Source: Collinsella aerofaciens
Lineage (GTDB): Bacteria; Actinomycetota; Coriobacteriia; Coriobacteriales; Coriobacteriaceae
Direction of reading: 5' to 3'
Assembly: GCF_015546965.1 (NCBI RefSeq)
Contig: NZ_JADMUF010000001.1
Span: 124,001 to 188,000 of the forward strand
Length of the DNA stretch: 64,000 nt
Numbering within the stretch: the stretch's first letter is position 1; every line of letters starts with the position of its first letter. The notes beneath the pieces are model-generated. The model saw nothing but the letters and a program-made list of their open reading frames with translations, was not told where the DNA came from and ran no database searches. The position numbers and the translations under genes were made by a program. This document shows, in pieces, positions 53,466 through 62,266 of this stretch.

Positions 53466-54350
53466 CTATTTCAGCTCATCGATATCGATATGTTCGATGC
53501 TCTTGAGCGGCTGACCAAAGATAAAGCTGCCCGCCACCGCAAACTCGGCAATGTTATCGGCCGTCGTGGCAAAACGATGCTGCGGCTCGGCGGCGTCGCC
53601 CGCCAGCTGCTCGCGACGCGTGAGGATATCGGTCAGCTCGCGTGTGGTCTCCTCGGCGGAGCTCACGACGCGCACCCCAGGCCCCAGCGCATGGCGGATA
53701 GGTCCCACCAACAGCGGAAAATGTGTACAGCCGAGCACCACGGTATCGATACCGTGGTCGCGCAGCGGCTCAACCGTGGCACCCACCAGCGCACGCACGG
53801 CAGGCGTATCGAAGATGTCCTCGTTCTCAAGCCACTGTTCCTGCAGATGTGCACCCGAGGCGAGCTCGTGTTCGACAACCTCGACAAAGCTCGAGGCAGG
53901 ACAGCCGTATACATCGACGCCGGCATCTAGATCCTGAATGGCGCGCGTGTAGGCGCCCGAGCGAATGGTGAGGTTGGTGGCGAGCACGCCCACGCGACGC
54001 GAGCGGGTGCTGTTGATTGCCGCACGGGCACCCGGCGCGATCACGCCGATCACGGGAACGTCGAGCACCTGCTGGGCCAGACGCAAGGCCGCAGCGGTCG
54101 CCGTGTTGCAGGCGATGACCATAATCTTGACGTCGTGCTTCGAAAGCCAACGGCCCGCCTGCAACGCAAACGAGCGCACCTCATCCTCGGTGCGGGTGCC
54201 GTAGGGGCAGCGCTTGGTGTCGCCAAAGTAGTAGACGGACTCGTGCGGCAGCGCCGTCGCGATGGCGCGCGCAACCGTCAGACCGCCCAAACCAGAATCG
54301 AACACGCCAATCGGGCGCGTGTCGCCTGCCGAATTCTCGATATCGGACAT
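53466..54350 (-). CDS. murI: Glutamate racemase
   Basis: MurI supplies D-glutamate for peptidoglycan. The 294-residue protein has IGVFDSGLGGLTVARAI, GDTKRCPYGTR, the two catalytic Cys at about 81 (ACNTATAA) and 208 (LGCTHFPLL), and the C-terminal SSAEETTREL. The ATG at 54348-54350 overlaps a GGTGAGGTA RBS. murE, from the same pathway, lies 1 kb upstream. Confidence 0.96.
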   Translation of the reverse strand: MSDIENSAGDTRPIGVFDSGLGGLTVARAIATALPHESVYYFGDTKRCPYGTRTEDEVRSFALQAGRWLSKHDVKIMVIACNTATAAALRLAQQVLDVPVIGVIAPGARAAINSTRSRRVGVLATNLTIRSGAYTRAIQDLDAGVDVYGCPASSFVEVVEHELASGAHLQEQWLENEDIFDTPAVRALVGATVEPLRDHGIDTVVLGCTHFPLLVGPIRHALGPGVRVVSSAEETTRELTDILTRREQLAGDAAEPQHRFATTADNIAEFAVAGSFIFGQPLKSIEHIDIDELK

Positions 54351-54401
54351 TACCTCACCAGTCTCTCTCGAAAAGACATGTCCAAGTGCAGCGACGCCGC
54401 G

Positions 54402-55313
54402 CTACGAACGCGCCGCGACCAGCAGCTCTGCCGTCGCCGCCCAACCGTCGACAATTTTGCCGCGCGTAACGAAAGCGTTCTCGCAAGCAGCCAGGAACTC
54501 GGGCGCGCCGGCGCTCGTCAGGCCATTCTCGACCAGACAGAACGTGCCCACGTGATCGGCCATGTAAAAGTCGGACTCGGAGTCGCCGAGCGCGAGCGTC
54601 TCCTCGCGCTCGATCCCCAGGTGCTCACAGAAGCGCGCAATGGCGACGCCTTTGTTGAGGCCCGCCGGATTGATGTTGAAGGCGCGACCGTCCTCGACGC
54701 GATCGAGCTCGAGCGTCGTCGGCTTGGACAGATGCGTCAGGTGACCGTTACAGGCCCACACCAGGCCGCAGCCGGCCTCGTCCAGGATGGCCTGGACCTC
54801 ATTGTCGGGCACATCGCCGCGCATGCCGACGGTGACCTCGCGGTACTTGTAGCCGGTCGACATGTCGTTGTGATACTCGATCTTGTGCGGCCAGCGGGCG
54901 AGAATCTTCTCGCACACGCCGGTCTGCTCGATCACCTGGTGCGGCGTGAGGCCGCAGGCAGGGTCGTAGGGCATATCGCCGGTCAGATACTCCCAATCGT
55001 TGGCCTTGAGGTCGTACATGACCAGACCGCCCATTTCGCCGATGTAGGAGTTGAGGCCGAGCACGCGGGCGTCCTCGTGAATCATGGTGCGATTGCGGCC
55101 CGAGGTGGGAACCACCTGAATACCGGCGCGAGCGAGCGCGACGACCGCCTCGACGAGCTTGGTCGATGGATTGCCGTCGTTGTCGCGAAGCACGCACGAG
55201 CCGGGGGCGAGCATCGTGGCATCCAAATCGGTAAAGACATACTTAACCTTGGCAAGGCGTTCGCGCATCTCGCCCGAAAGGTCGGCGACGGTCGGCAGGG
55301 TGTTGTGGGACAT
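54402..55313 (-). CDS. HAD-family (Cof-type) phosphatase
   Basis: A class IIB haloacid-dehalogenase-like phosphatase of 303 residues. Motif I is VFTDLDATML (Asp29 and Asp31; note DLDAT instead of DLDGT), motif II lies in VVPTSGRNR, motif III near LNKGVAIARF and motif IV is LALGDSESDFYM. The cap domain lies between about 90 and 210. The substrate is probably a sugar or nucleotide phosphate. The start at 55311-55313 follows GGAGTAACC; the frame extends 14 codons further without support. Confidence 0.88.
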   Translation of the reverse strand: MSHNTLPTVADLSGEMRERLAKVKYVFTDLDATMLAPGSCVLRDNDGNPSTKLVEAVVALARAGIQVVPTSGRNRTMIHEDARVLGLNSYIGEMGGLVMYDLKANDWEYLTGDMPYDPACGLTPHQVIEQTGVCEKILARWPHKIEYHNDMSTGYKYREVTVGMRGDVPDNEVQAILDEAGCGLVWACNGHLTHLSKPTTLELDRVEDGRAFNINPAGLNKGVAIARFCEHLGIEREETLALGDSESDFYMADHVGTFCLVENGLTSAGAPEFLAACENAFVTRGKIVDGWAATAELLVAARS

Positions 55314-55420
55314 GGTTACTCCGTTTACGTAGAAGGGTTTGGACTTGGACGGCATGTTTTGATTGAGGGAACACGCTTATGGCGACAGCGCGCTCAGGGC
55401 GCCGCCGCCATCATGGTTCA

Positions 55421-56983
55421 TTAGTCAAACTGGGTAACATCGATCAGGCGATTGGCCAACGAAAGGTCGCTCTCGATGGGCACGAACTCGTCGCCCACGT
55501 GCATGAGCTCCTCGTCACCCTTTGCCAGCAGTAAGACAATGGTAGGAGCATCGGGGTTGATGTACTCCTCGCGCGCCGCCTTGAACGCCGCATGCACAGC
55601 GGCTTCGCGATCGAGGATGATCTTGTTCGGCGTATCGTCGGGAACATGTTCGGCAAGCTCGCGACAGACCTTCATCGGGTCCTCGTGAGCCGGGTCCTCA
55701 TTGGCAAAGATCATCAGGTCGGAATATGGTGCGGCCTCGCGCGGAAGCTGCTCGCGGCGCTCCTGTGCCTTGCCGCCGGCAGCGCCAAACACTGCGATGA
55801 CCGGGCTGGCGGGAAACGCGCGCTTCACCGACGAGAAAAGTGAGCGGAACGAAAGTTGGTTGTGAGCGTAGTCAACAACACAAATCACGCGGCCGTCCTT
55901 CGACTCCACGACCTCCATGCGGCCCGGCACACGCAGCTTGGAGAGGCCCTTCTTGATGGCATCGATACCGATGCCAATCTCGCGCGCGGCGGCGATAGCG
56001 ACCAGCGCGTTCTCCACGTTAAAGTCTCCCGCGATGCCCAGCAGGATCTTCTCCCCCGCCTCGGACTCGTCGGCACACAGGCCATGCAAGTTGAACTCGA
56101 TGCTAAAGCCGACCATGCGTACGTCGCTCGCCCACAGGCTTGCCTCGGGATGCTCGACGCCAACGGTCACCAAGCGCTCGGCCGTCGACGCTGCCTCCAG
56201 CACACGGTCGACCTCTTCGGTGCCCAGATTCACCACGGCGGTCTTTGCCTGGTCAAAGATCCTGAGTTTGCTCTCAAAATAATCCTCAAACGTGGGGTGT
56301 TCGATCGGCGAGATGTGGTCGCGGCCGATGTTGAGGAAGCACGCCACGTCAAACGGCAGATTCTCGACGCGTTGGTACTTGAGCGCCTGGCTCGAGACCT
56401 CCATGACCATGGACTGGCGACCGGACGTGCGACAGTTGGCGATATGGCGCCAGACCTCGGGGGCCTCGGGCGTAGTATTGGTGCTCTCGTAGCACTCGAT
56501 ACCATCGTCGGTACTCACCGAGCCGATCATGCCGCAGGACTCGCCTGCCGCCTTGATGATGGACTGGAGCATAAAAGCGGCCGTGGTCTTTCCCTTGGTG
56601 CCGGTGATGCCCACGATCTTGACGTCGTGGTCGGGACGGTCGTAGACCTCCGGCGGCAACAGGGCCATGGCCGTGCGGACGCTATCCACGACCAGCATCG
56701 CCGCGCCGCTCTCCTGCGCCAGCGGCTCCAGAGACTCGACCAGCGACTCCTCGCACACAAATGCGACGGCGCCCGCATCGAGCGCCATGCTCAAAAACGC
56801 GGGCTTAAAGGCAGCACCTTTGCAAAAGAACACGTCACCTGCCGAGACCGCGCGCGAATCAAACGAGCAGCCGGTCACGGCACGCTCGTCAACCTGCTCT
56901 GATGCGCGCAGCTCGCCGCACACATCGAGAAGCTTGGCAAGCGTATCGACCGTGGTCACGGTCGCGGAATCCGAATGGTGCAT
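55421..56983 (-). CDS. murE: UDP-MurNAc-tripeptide synthetase MurE (L-Lys/Orn-type)
   Basis: A Mur ligase of 520 residues that adds the third amino acid of the peptidoglycan stem. The N-terminal domain carries VTGCSFDSRAVSAGDVFFC, the P-loop is GITGTKGKTT (about 124-133), and the carbamylated-Lys region is near YFESKLRIFDQ. The residue-3 specificity loop reads NEDPAHEDP instead of the DNPR of meso-DAP enzymes, which points to L-Lys or L-Orn. Murein of A4-type with a Lys/Orn third position is known in the genus proposed here. GAAAGGTGAAAG precedes the ATG at 56981-56983. Confidence 0.92.
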   Translation of the reverse strand: MHHSDSATVTTVDTLAKLLDVCGELRASEQVDERAVTGCSFDSRAVSAGDVFFCKGAAFKPAFLSMALDAGAVAFVCEESLVESLEPLAQESGAAMLVVDSVRTAMALLPPEVYDRPDHDVKIVGITGTKGKTTAAFMLQSIIKAAGESCGMIGSVSTDDGIECYESTNTTPEAPEVWRHIANCRTSGRQSMVMEVSSQALKYQRVENLPFDVACFLNIGRDHISPIEHPTFEDYFESKLRIFDQAKTAVVNLGTEEVDRVLEAASTAERLVTVGVEHPEASLWASDVRMVGFSIEFNLHGLCADESEAGEKILLGIAGDFNVENALVAIAAAREIGIGIDAIKKGLSKLRVPGRMEVVESKDGRVICVVDYAHNQLSFRSLFSSVKRAFPASPVIAVFGAAGGKAQERREQLPREAAPYSDLMIFANEDPAHEDPMKVCRELAEHVPDDTPNKIILDREAAVHAAFKAAREEYINPDAPTIVLLLAKGDEELMHVGDEFVPIESDLSLANRLIDVTQFD

Positions 56984-57048
56984 CTTTCACCTTTCTCAGC
57001 CATTTGGCAGGGACGGTTTTTATAGTAACTGAAACGCACCCACGCAAA

Positions 57049-57070
57049 AACGGCTCCCGGAGGAGCCGTT
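57049..57070 (-). terminator. Terminator after asnB
   Basis: AACGGCTCC/GGAGCCGTT stem then TTTTTG on the minus strand, 25 bases past the asnB stop. Confidence 0.9.
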
Positions 57071-57095
57071 ACGCGCAGGCGTTCGTAAGCCGAGG

Positions 57096-58976
57096 CTAGG
57101 CAGCCTGAACAGCGGGCTGGTCCTCGTCGATAAAGAAGCGCTTGTACCACACCAAGAACACGAGCGGCGTATAGATCTTGCGCTGGAAATCGCCCTTGCC
57201 CGCAAAGTGCAGATCGAGCAGGTGCATGAGCTCGTCGGTATCGAAGAACTCGCTTGCCCACGGCGCGGTGAAGTACTCCTTGACATAGTCGTACCACTTT
57301 TGCTCGCGCAGCCAGTAGACAATCGGCACCGGGAAGCCCACCTTGGGACGGGTGGCCCACTCATCGGGCAGCGACTTGTTGGCAGCGTGGCGGAGTACCT
57401 GTTTGTTGCCGTTCTCGTTGATGCGGTATCGGTCGGGAATGTGCTCGGCGAACTCCATGACTTTGCGATCCAGGAAGGGCACGCGCAGCTCCAGCGAGTG
57501 CGCCATGCACATCTTGTCGGCCTTGAGCAGAATGTCGCCCGGGAGCCACATGTTCATGTCCAGGTACTGCTTCTTGACCAGCTCGGGCTGGCCCTTCACG
57601 CGTGCGTAGATGGGTGCAGCGAGCTCAAAGGCGCCGTCGCCGGTGTTGTACTCAGGCTTGAGCACGCTGTCGACCTCGCGCTCCGGCCAAACCAGAGCCT
57701 GTCCCAGGAACGACTTCTCGGGGATCTCGGCACCCTTGACCAGGAAGTTATGTCCCTTGAAGTACGGCATATGCAGCGCCAGGTTACCGAGCGCGCGACG
57801 GATGGGCAGCGGCACCATCTTTTTGTACTTGCGCACCGGGACCGTATCCTCGTAGTAGGCGTAGCCACCAAAGAGTTCGTCGGCGCCTTCGCCCGAAAGC
57901 ACCACGGTGACGTCCTTGCGGGCCATCTCGGCCAAGAACCACAGCGGCACGGAAGACAGGTTGGACTGCGGCTCGTCCATGTGATACTGGATGTCCTCGA
58001 GCGCACCGAAGAACTCGTCGGCGGTAATCATCTTGCGAACGTTTTCGACGCCGAGCTTATCGGAAAGCTCCTTGGCGTAGTTGGTCTCGTTGAAGTTCTT
58101 GTAGTCAAAGCCCACCGAGAAGGTCTTGTCGGGCATGAGGCAAGCGGCGATGTAGCTGGAGTCGACACCACCGGAGAGGAACGAAGCGACCTTGACGTCG
58201 GCGATGCGATGGGCCTCAACGCTCTCGTGCACGACCTCGTCCAGCTCATCGACATACTCTTCGAACGGCTTCTCGACGGCAGAGTAATCGCAATCCCAGT
58301 AGCGCTCGATGTTCATCTTGCCGGTCGGGATATCGACGGTAAAGTAGTGCGCCGGCGGCAGCTTGTAGACACCCTCGAAGAAGGTCTCCTCGGTTGCCGA
58401 ATACTGCAGCGTCATGTACGGACGCAGAGCCTTTTTGTTGACCGCCTTGTGGAAGTGCGGGTAGTCCAGGAAGCTCTTGATCTCGGAACCAAAGAGCACG
58501 CCCGGAGCGCCGTCGCCCGCATCGACCATGGGATAGTAGTAAAGCGGCTTGATGCCAAAGATGTCGCGGGCGCCAAAAAGCTTGTTCTTCTTTTTGTCCC
58601 AGATGACGAAGGCGTACATACCGCGCAGGCGATCGAGGACGGCCTCGCCCCACTCCTCGTAGCCGTGCAGGAGGCTCTCAGTGTCGGCGCCGCAATGGAA
58701 CTTGTAGCCCTTGGCCTCGAGCTCGGAACGGAGTTCTTGGAAGTTGTAGATCTCGCCGTTGAAGACAATGACGACGCTACCGTCCTCATTGGCCATGGGT
58801 TGGGCGCCAGCCTCGGTCAGGTCGAGGATCGACAGGCGGCGGAAGCCCAGGGCAACGCGGCCGTCGATAAACTGACCGCCCATGTCGGGACCGCGATGGA
58901 CGATGCGGTCCATCATCTTGGTGAGCACCTCGGATTGGTTATCCGTCCCACCGACAAAACCGACAAAACCGCACAT
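57096..58976 (-). CDS. asnB: Asparagine synthase (glutamine-hydrolysing)
   Basis: A two-domain amidotransferase of 626 residues that makes asparagine from aspartate, glutamine and ATP. The glutaminase nucleophile is Cys2 (MCGFVGFVGG), with HRGPDMGGQF and FNGEIYNFQELR. The synthetase domain has the PP-loop SFLSGGVDSSYIA and VLSGEGADELFGGY. The start at 58974-58976 follows GAGGGGATAGT. Minus-strand TATACT at 59028-59033 is a plausible -10 box. The Asn product also feeds AsnRS at 15 kb. Confidence 0.96.
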   Translation of the reverse strand: MCGFVGFVGGTDNQSEVLTKMMDRIVHRGPDMGGQFIDGRVALGFRRLSILDLTEAGAQPMANEDGSVVIVFNGEIYNFQELRSELEAKGYKFHCGADTESLLHGYEEWGEAVLDRLRGMYAFVIWDKKKNKLFGARDIFGIKPLYYYPMVDAGDGAPGVLFGSEIKSFLDYPHFHKAVNKKALRPYMTLQYSATEETFFEGVYKLPPAHYFTVDIPTGKMNIERYWDCDYSAVEKPFEEYVDELDEVVHESVEAHRIADVKVASFLSGGVDSSYIAACLMPDKTFSVGFDYKNFNETNYAKELSDKLGVENVRKMITADEFFGALEDIQYHMDEPQSNLSSVPLWFLAEMARKDVTVVLSGEGADELFGGYAYYEDTVPVRKYKKMVPLPIRRALGNLALHMPYFKGHNFLVKGAEIPEKSFLGQALVWPEREVDSVLKPEYNTGDGAFELAAPIYARVKGQPELVKKQYLDMNMWLPGDILLKADKMCMAHSLELRVPFLDRKVMEFAEHIPDRYRINENGNKQVLRHAANKSLPDEWATRPKVGFPVPIVYWLREQKWYDYVKEYFTAPWASEFFDTDELMHLLDLHFAGKGDFQRKIYTPLVFLVWYKRFFIDEDQPAVQAA

Positions 58977-59144
58977 ATACTATCCCCTCTGCTGTTGCTG
59001 GGCATCAAATCGAATCAGTAGCTTTTGAGTATACCCGAGGGCGTAAAGAGGGGCGGAATGTTCAGGCAATCTCAACTGAATCAGCTCCGCTGTGACACGC
59101 GCGAGTTACCTTTAATGGATATGAGGTGAATGAGGCGATTGTTT

Positions 59145-59153
59145 TGCTATACT
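59145..59153 (+). promoter_or_regulatory. Extended -10 promoter of tRNA-Val
   Basis: TGCTATACT places the extended TG motif one base before TATACT, 11 bases upstream of the tRNA 5' end. There is no good -35. Confidence 0.6.
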
Positions 59154-59163
59154 CTCTCCGCAC

Positions 59164-59239
59164 GGGCGATTGGCGCAACGGTTAGCGCAGGTGCTTTACA
59201 CGCACAAGGCTGGGGGTTCGAATCCCTCATCGCCCACCA
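59164..59239 (+). tRNA. tRNA-Val (TAC anticodon)
   Basis: GGGCGAT/ATCGCCC acceptor, anticodon loop TTTACAC, T-arm GGGGGTTCGAATCCC, encoded CCA. One pair of the anticodon stem is mismatched (G-A at its base). Confidence 0.94.
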
Positions 59240-59503
59240 TATGAATGATAAGGCTGTCAGCAATGGCAGCCTTTCTTTTTGAGCTCCTTGCAAAGGGATT
59301 CGAACCCGCCAGGGTGCGAAGCTGAGGAAACGCGAAGCGTTTTCCAGCGCAGCACGCGAGGGCCGGAGGCCCGAAGCGAAAGCGGGCGGCGCCAGCCGCA
59401 CGCGGACATCCCTCATCGCCCACCATTTGATTGAAAAGGCTGCCAGTAATGGCAGCCTTTCTTGTTAGAGTTCAGTGCATGGGATTCGAACCCGCAGGGT
59501 GCG
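59222..59503 (+). repeat. Direct repeat of the tRNA-Val 3' end and downstream DNA
   Basis: The last 18 bases of the tRNA plus one base (59222-59240) recur exactly at 59408-59426. After each copy come a similar AAGGCTG-CAGCC terminator (59250-59280 and 59435-59462) and a GGGATTCGAACCC block. The DNA between (59319-59407) is GC-rich and non-coding by eye. Confidence 0.85.
59250..59280 (+). terminator. Terminator of tRNA-Val
   Basis: AAGGCTGTCA/TGGCAGCCTT stem with a GCAA loop, then TTCTTTTT. Confidence 0.85.
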
Positions 59504-59519
59504 CCCCGTTTCAAGGGCG

Positions 59520-59739
59520 GTGTGCAAAAAATGCCAAATATGAGTACTGATACCTTTTTGGTAGCAGCGTTTTCAAGGTCATAAAGGACAAATCAGGCAT
59601 TAGGACGACGATCGATAGTCCGGGCCAGCTTGTTTACTAACTATAAAACTGGACATATGTGGCCCAACCCGTCTAAATACGCCCAATTTATATGTTATGG
59701 AATTAGTGTCCGTACTCATATTTGCCGTTTTTTGCACAC
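59520..59739. mobile_element. 220-bp MITE-like element with terminal inverted repeats
   Basis: The ends match as inverted repeats of about 34 bases with about five mismatches: GTGTGCAAAAAATG...CAAATATGAGTAC on the left, and the reverse complement of GTACTCATATTTG...GTTTTTTGCACAC on the right. No ORF fits inside, and I see no clear target duplication. The interior is more AT-rich than its surroundings. Confidence 0.8.
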
Positions 59740-59770
59740 AGCCTATCCCAGCCATCAAAATCGATAGCAA

Positions 59771-59830
59771 AACGGGCTCCAGACCGCTGAATCATGCCAC
59801 ATAGGGCACGCCCGCAGTCCGGAACCCGTT
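59771..59830 (-). terminator. Terminator after argD
   Basis: Minus-strand AACGGGTTCC/GGAGCCCGTT arms with a long structured loop, then TTTTGC, 24 bases past the argD stop. Confidence 0.7.
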
Positions 59831-59853
59831 CCAAGCGGCTAAATTTGCTCGCA

Positions 59854-61137
59854 CTAGGCCAAAACGCCCGACAGAACCTCGATCAGACCATCCACGTCGG
59901 CTTCCTCGCACACGAGCGGCGGCAGGAAACGCAGCGTATGGGCACCCGTGGCGTTAATCACGGCACCGGCTGCCAGCGCATGGGCAACAATATCGTGCGC
60001 ATCACCCGCAGCGTCATCCAAATCACAGCCGAGCATCAAGCCACGGCCACGTACCTCGGTCACGTGCGGCAGCTTGGCGAGCTTTGCCTCCATATAAGCG
60101 CCCACCTTGGCAGCATGTTCGGCATAATCGCCGCGCACAAGCGCGGCGAGCGTCGCGGCGCACGCGGCGACAGCCAGACAACTACCACCAAAAGTCGAAC
60201 CATGGTCGCCCGGCTTAAACACGTCGGCAATCTCCTTCTTTGCCACGACGGCACCCATGGGCACGCCATCAGCAATGCCCTTGGCAAGGCTCATGATGTC
60301 AGGCTCCACGCCATAGGTTTGGAATGCAAATGGCTTGCCGGAGCGGAAGATGCCGCACTGGACCTCGTCGGCGATAAGCACGGCGCCCACTTCGTGTGCC
60401 AGGTCGCGCGCTGCCGCCATAAACTCCTCGGTCATGGGGTGCACGCCACTCTCACCCTGGATCGGCTCGAGCATCACGGCACAAATCTCGCTCCCCAGCT
60501 GCTTAAAGATCGCACGCAGCTCGTCCACATCGTTGGGCGTGCAGGCCACAAAGCCACCCGGCAGCGGGCGGAAGCTGTCCTGCAGCCAATCCTGCATGGT
60601 GGCGGCAATGGTCTCGAGCGTACGGCCGTGGAAGCCGCCGCGCATGCACACGATGGTGTTGCCACCATTACCGGCACGCTTGGCGTACAGGCGCGCGAGC
60701 TTCATCGAGCCCTCGTTGGCCTCGGCGCCGGAGTTGGCAAAGAAGGTCTCCCAAACCTGCTCATCCGCAGCCGGGGCACCAAGAGCAGCTGCCGTGGTCT
60801 CATCGCCGGCGGCAATGGCATCGGCAAGCACGCGCGCACCATCTACGTCGTCGTTAGCAAGCTTGGACAGCAGCGCCGCGACCTGTCCGCGCTGCTCGAT
60901 GTAGAAATAGTTGGAGACATGCATGAGCTTTTTGGTCTGTGCCTCGAGCGCCGAGAGCACAGCCGGGTCGCCATGACCTAGGCTGCACACGCCGATGCCG
61001 GCAAGAAAGTCGAGGTACTCACGGCCATCGTCGCCGGTGAGCTTCATGCCGTGACCCTCGACAAACTCGACCGGCGAGCGACCAAAGGTGTGCATGACGT
61101 AGTGGGATTCGAGCGATTGTTGTGCCGCAAGTGACAT
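59854..61137 (-). CDS. argD: Acetylornithine aminotransferase
   Basis: A class III PLP aminotransferase of 427 residues that converts N-acetylglutamate semialdehyde to acetylornithine. It has FFANSGAEANEGSMKLAR, FHGRTLETIAATMQ, the PLP-binding Asp in LIADEVQCGIFR and the Schiff-base Lys in MSLAKGIADGVPMG. A roughly 20-residue insert near 100-125 (VLADAIAAGDETTAAALG) is longer than in most ArgD. The ATG at 61135-61137 follows GAAAGGTATCTC. Last gene of argCJBD. Confidence 0.96.
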   Translation of the reverse strand: MSLAAQQSLESHYVMHTFGRSPVEFVEGHGMKLTGDDGREYLDFLAGIGVCSLGHGDPAVLSALEAQTKKLMHVSNYFYIEQRGQVAALLSKLANDDVDGARVLADAIAAGDETTAAALGAPAADEQVWETFFANSGAEANEGSMKLARLYAKRAGNGGNTIVCMRGGFHGRTLETIAATMQDWLQDSFRPLPGGFVACTPNDVDELRAIFKQLGSEICAVMLEPIQGESGVHPMTEEFMAAARDLAHEVGAVLIADEVQCGIFRSGKPFAFQTYGVEPDIMSLAKGIADGVPMGAVVAKKEIADVFKPGDHGSTFGGSCLAVAACAATLAALVRGDYAEHAAKVGAYMEAKLAKLPHVTEVRGRGLMLGCDLDDAAGDAHDIVAHALAAGAVINATGAHTLRFLPPLVCEEADVDGLIEVLSGVLA

Positions 61138-61205
61138 GAGATACCTTTCGTTAAGCGCCAGGCAGTGCGGACTGCGGGCGTGATAGTGTGGCGATTTCGA
61201 ACCGG

Positions 61206-62186
61206 CTAGACCGTCTGGAGCTTCTCGACCTCGTCGAGGTTCTCGGTCAGGCGCGCCGCAAAGGTCGAAAGCGGGTGCGGGTGCGTATCGAACTCGTAGG
61301 CCGTTTCGGTGGAATGGATCACGGTGCCGACGCCGGCATCGGTCAGCAGCTCCAGGAGCAGCGAATGCGGCGTGGTGCCGTTAATGATGTGGGCGCGGAA
61401 CACGCCACCGGCAAGCGCATCGACGGCCGCGCGCAGCTTGGGAATCATGCCCTTATCGACCTCCCCGCCATAGAGCATCTCGTTAACCTCGTCGAGCGTT
61501 AGGTTGGAGATGAGCGAGTCCTTGTCGCTAAAGTCCTTGTACAGGCCATCGACGTCGGTCAAAAAGATCGCCTTATGCGCGTGGAGCGCCGCGGCAACGG
61601 CGCCGGCGGCGGTGTCGGCGTTGATGTTGAAGAAACCACCGTCCTCCCCCGCCGCGACGGTAGCGATGACGGGGATGTACTCGCTATCGAGCAAGCGCTC
61701 GATATAGTCGGTGTTGACGTGCGTCACTTTGCCCACGCGACCGAGCTCGGGATCGAGCGGCTCAGCGATGAGCGTGCCGGCATCGCTGCCCGACACGCCT
61801 ACGGCCAGGTTGCCGTGGTGGTTGATGGCAGCGACCAGCTCCTGGTTAACCTTGCCGCCCAGCACCTCGCGCACGATATCCATGGTCGCCGGCGTAGTCA
61901 CGCGCTGGCCGTTCTTAAATTCGACGGGAATATCGTAATGGCTCAGCGCCTCGTTGATGGCCTTGCCGCCGCCATGCACGATGACAGGTCGCATGCCGAT
62001 GATCTTGAGCAAAACGATGTCGCTCATCACGTCGCGGCGCAGTTGCTCGTCAACCATGGCGGCTCCGCCATATTTGATAACGACCGTCTTGCCGGTCAGG
62101 TTTTTAATCCACGGCAGCGCTTCGAACAGCAGCTGCGCGGTTGCTTCGTTGGATTCGCTCGAACGACAATCGCGTGCGAATTTCAT
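61206..62186 (-). CDS. argB: Acetylglutamate kinase
   Basis: ArgB phosphorylates N-acetylglutamate, the usual arginine-feedback step. The 326-residue protein has VVIKYGGAAM, VIVHGGGKAINEAL, NINADTAAGAVAAAL and KGMIPKLRAAVDAL. An N-terminal helix of about 25 residues (MKFARDCRSSESNEATAQLL) is typical of the arginine-sensitive hexameric form. I chose the ATG at 62184-62186 behind GACGAGG; the frame extends 46 codons upstream without an RBS. Confidence 0.96.
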   Translation of the reverse strand: MKFARDCRSSESNEATAQLLFEALPWIKNLTGKTVVIKYGGAAMVDEQLRRDVMSDIVLLKIIGMRPVIVHGGGKAINEALSHYDIPVEFKNGQRVTTPATMDIVREVLGGKVNQELVAAINHHGNLAVGVSGSDAGTLIAEPLDPELGRVGKVTHVNTDYIERLLDSEYIPVIATVAAGEDGGFFNINADTAAGAVAAALHAHKAIFLTDVDGLYKDFSDKDSLISNLTLDEVNEMLYGGEVDKGMIPKLRAAVDALAGGVFRAHIINGTTPHSLLLELLTDAGVGTVIHSTETAYEFDTHPHPLSTFAARLTENLDEVEKLQTV

Positions 62187-62266
62187 AATCTGCCTCGTCT
62201 TTCGTATCGTTATCACGCCGTGCTTCGCTGTCCGCAATGCGGCAAGATGCGCAGCGTGCCTGGAAT

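Noticed and set aside
59281-59318. A second tRNA gene suggested by the GGGATTCGAACCC block
   Set aside because: Only a T-arm-like motif is visible on the minus strand; no acceptor or anticodon arm pairs with it.
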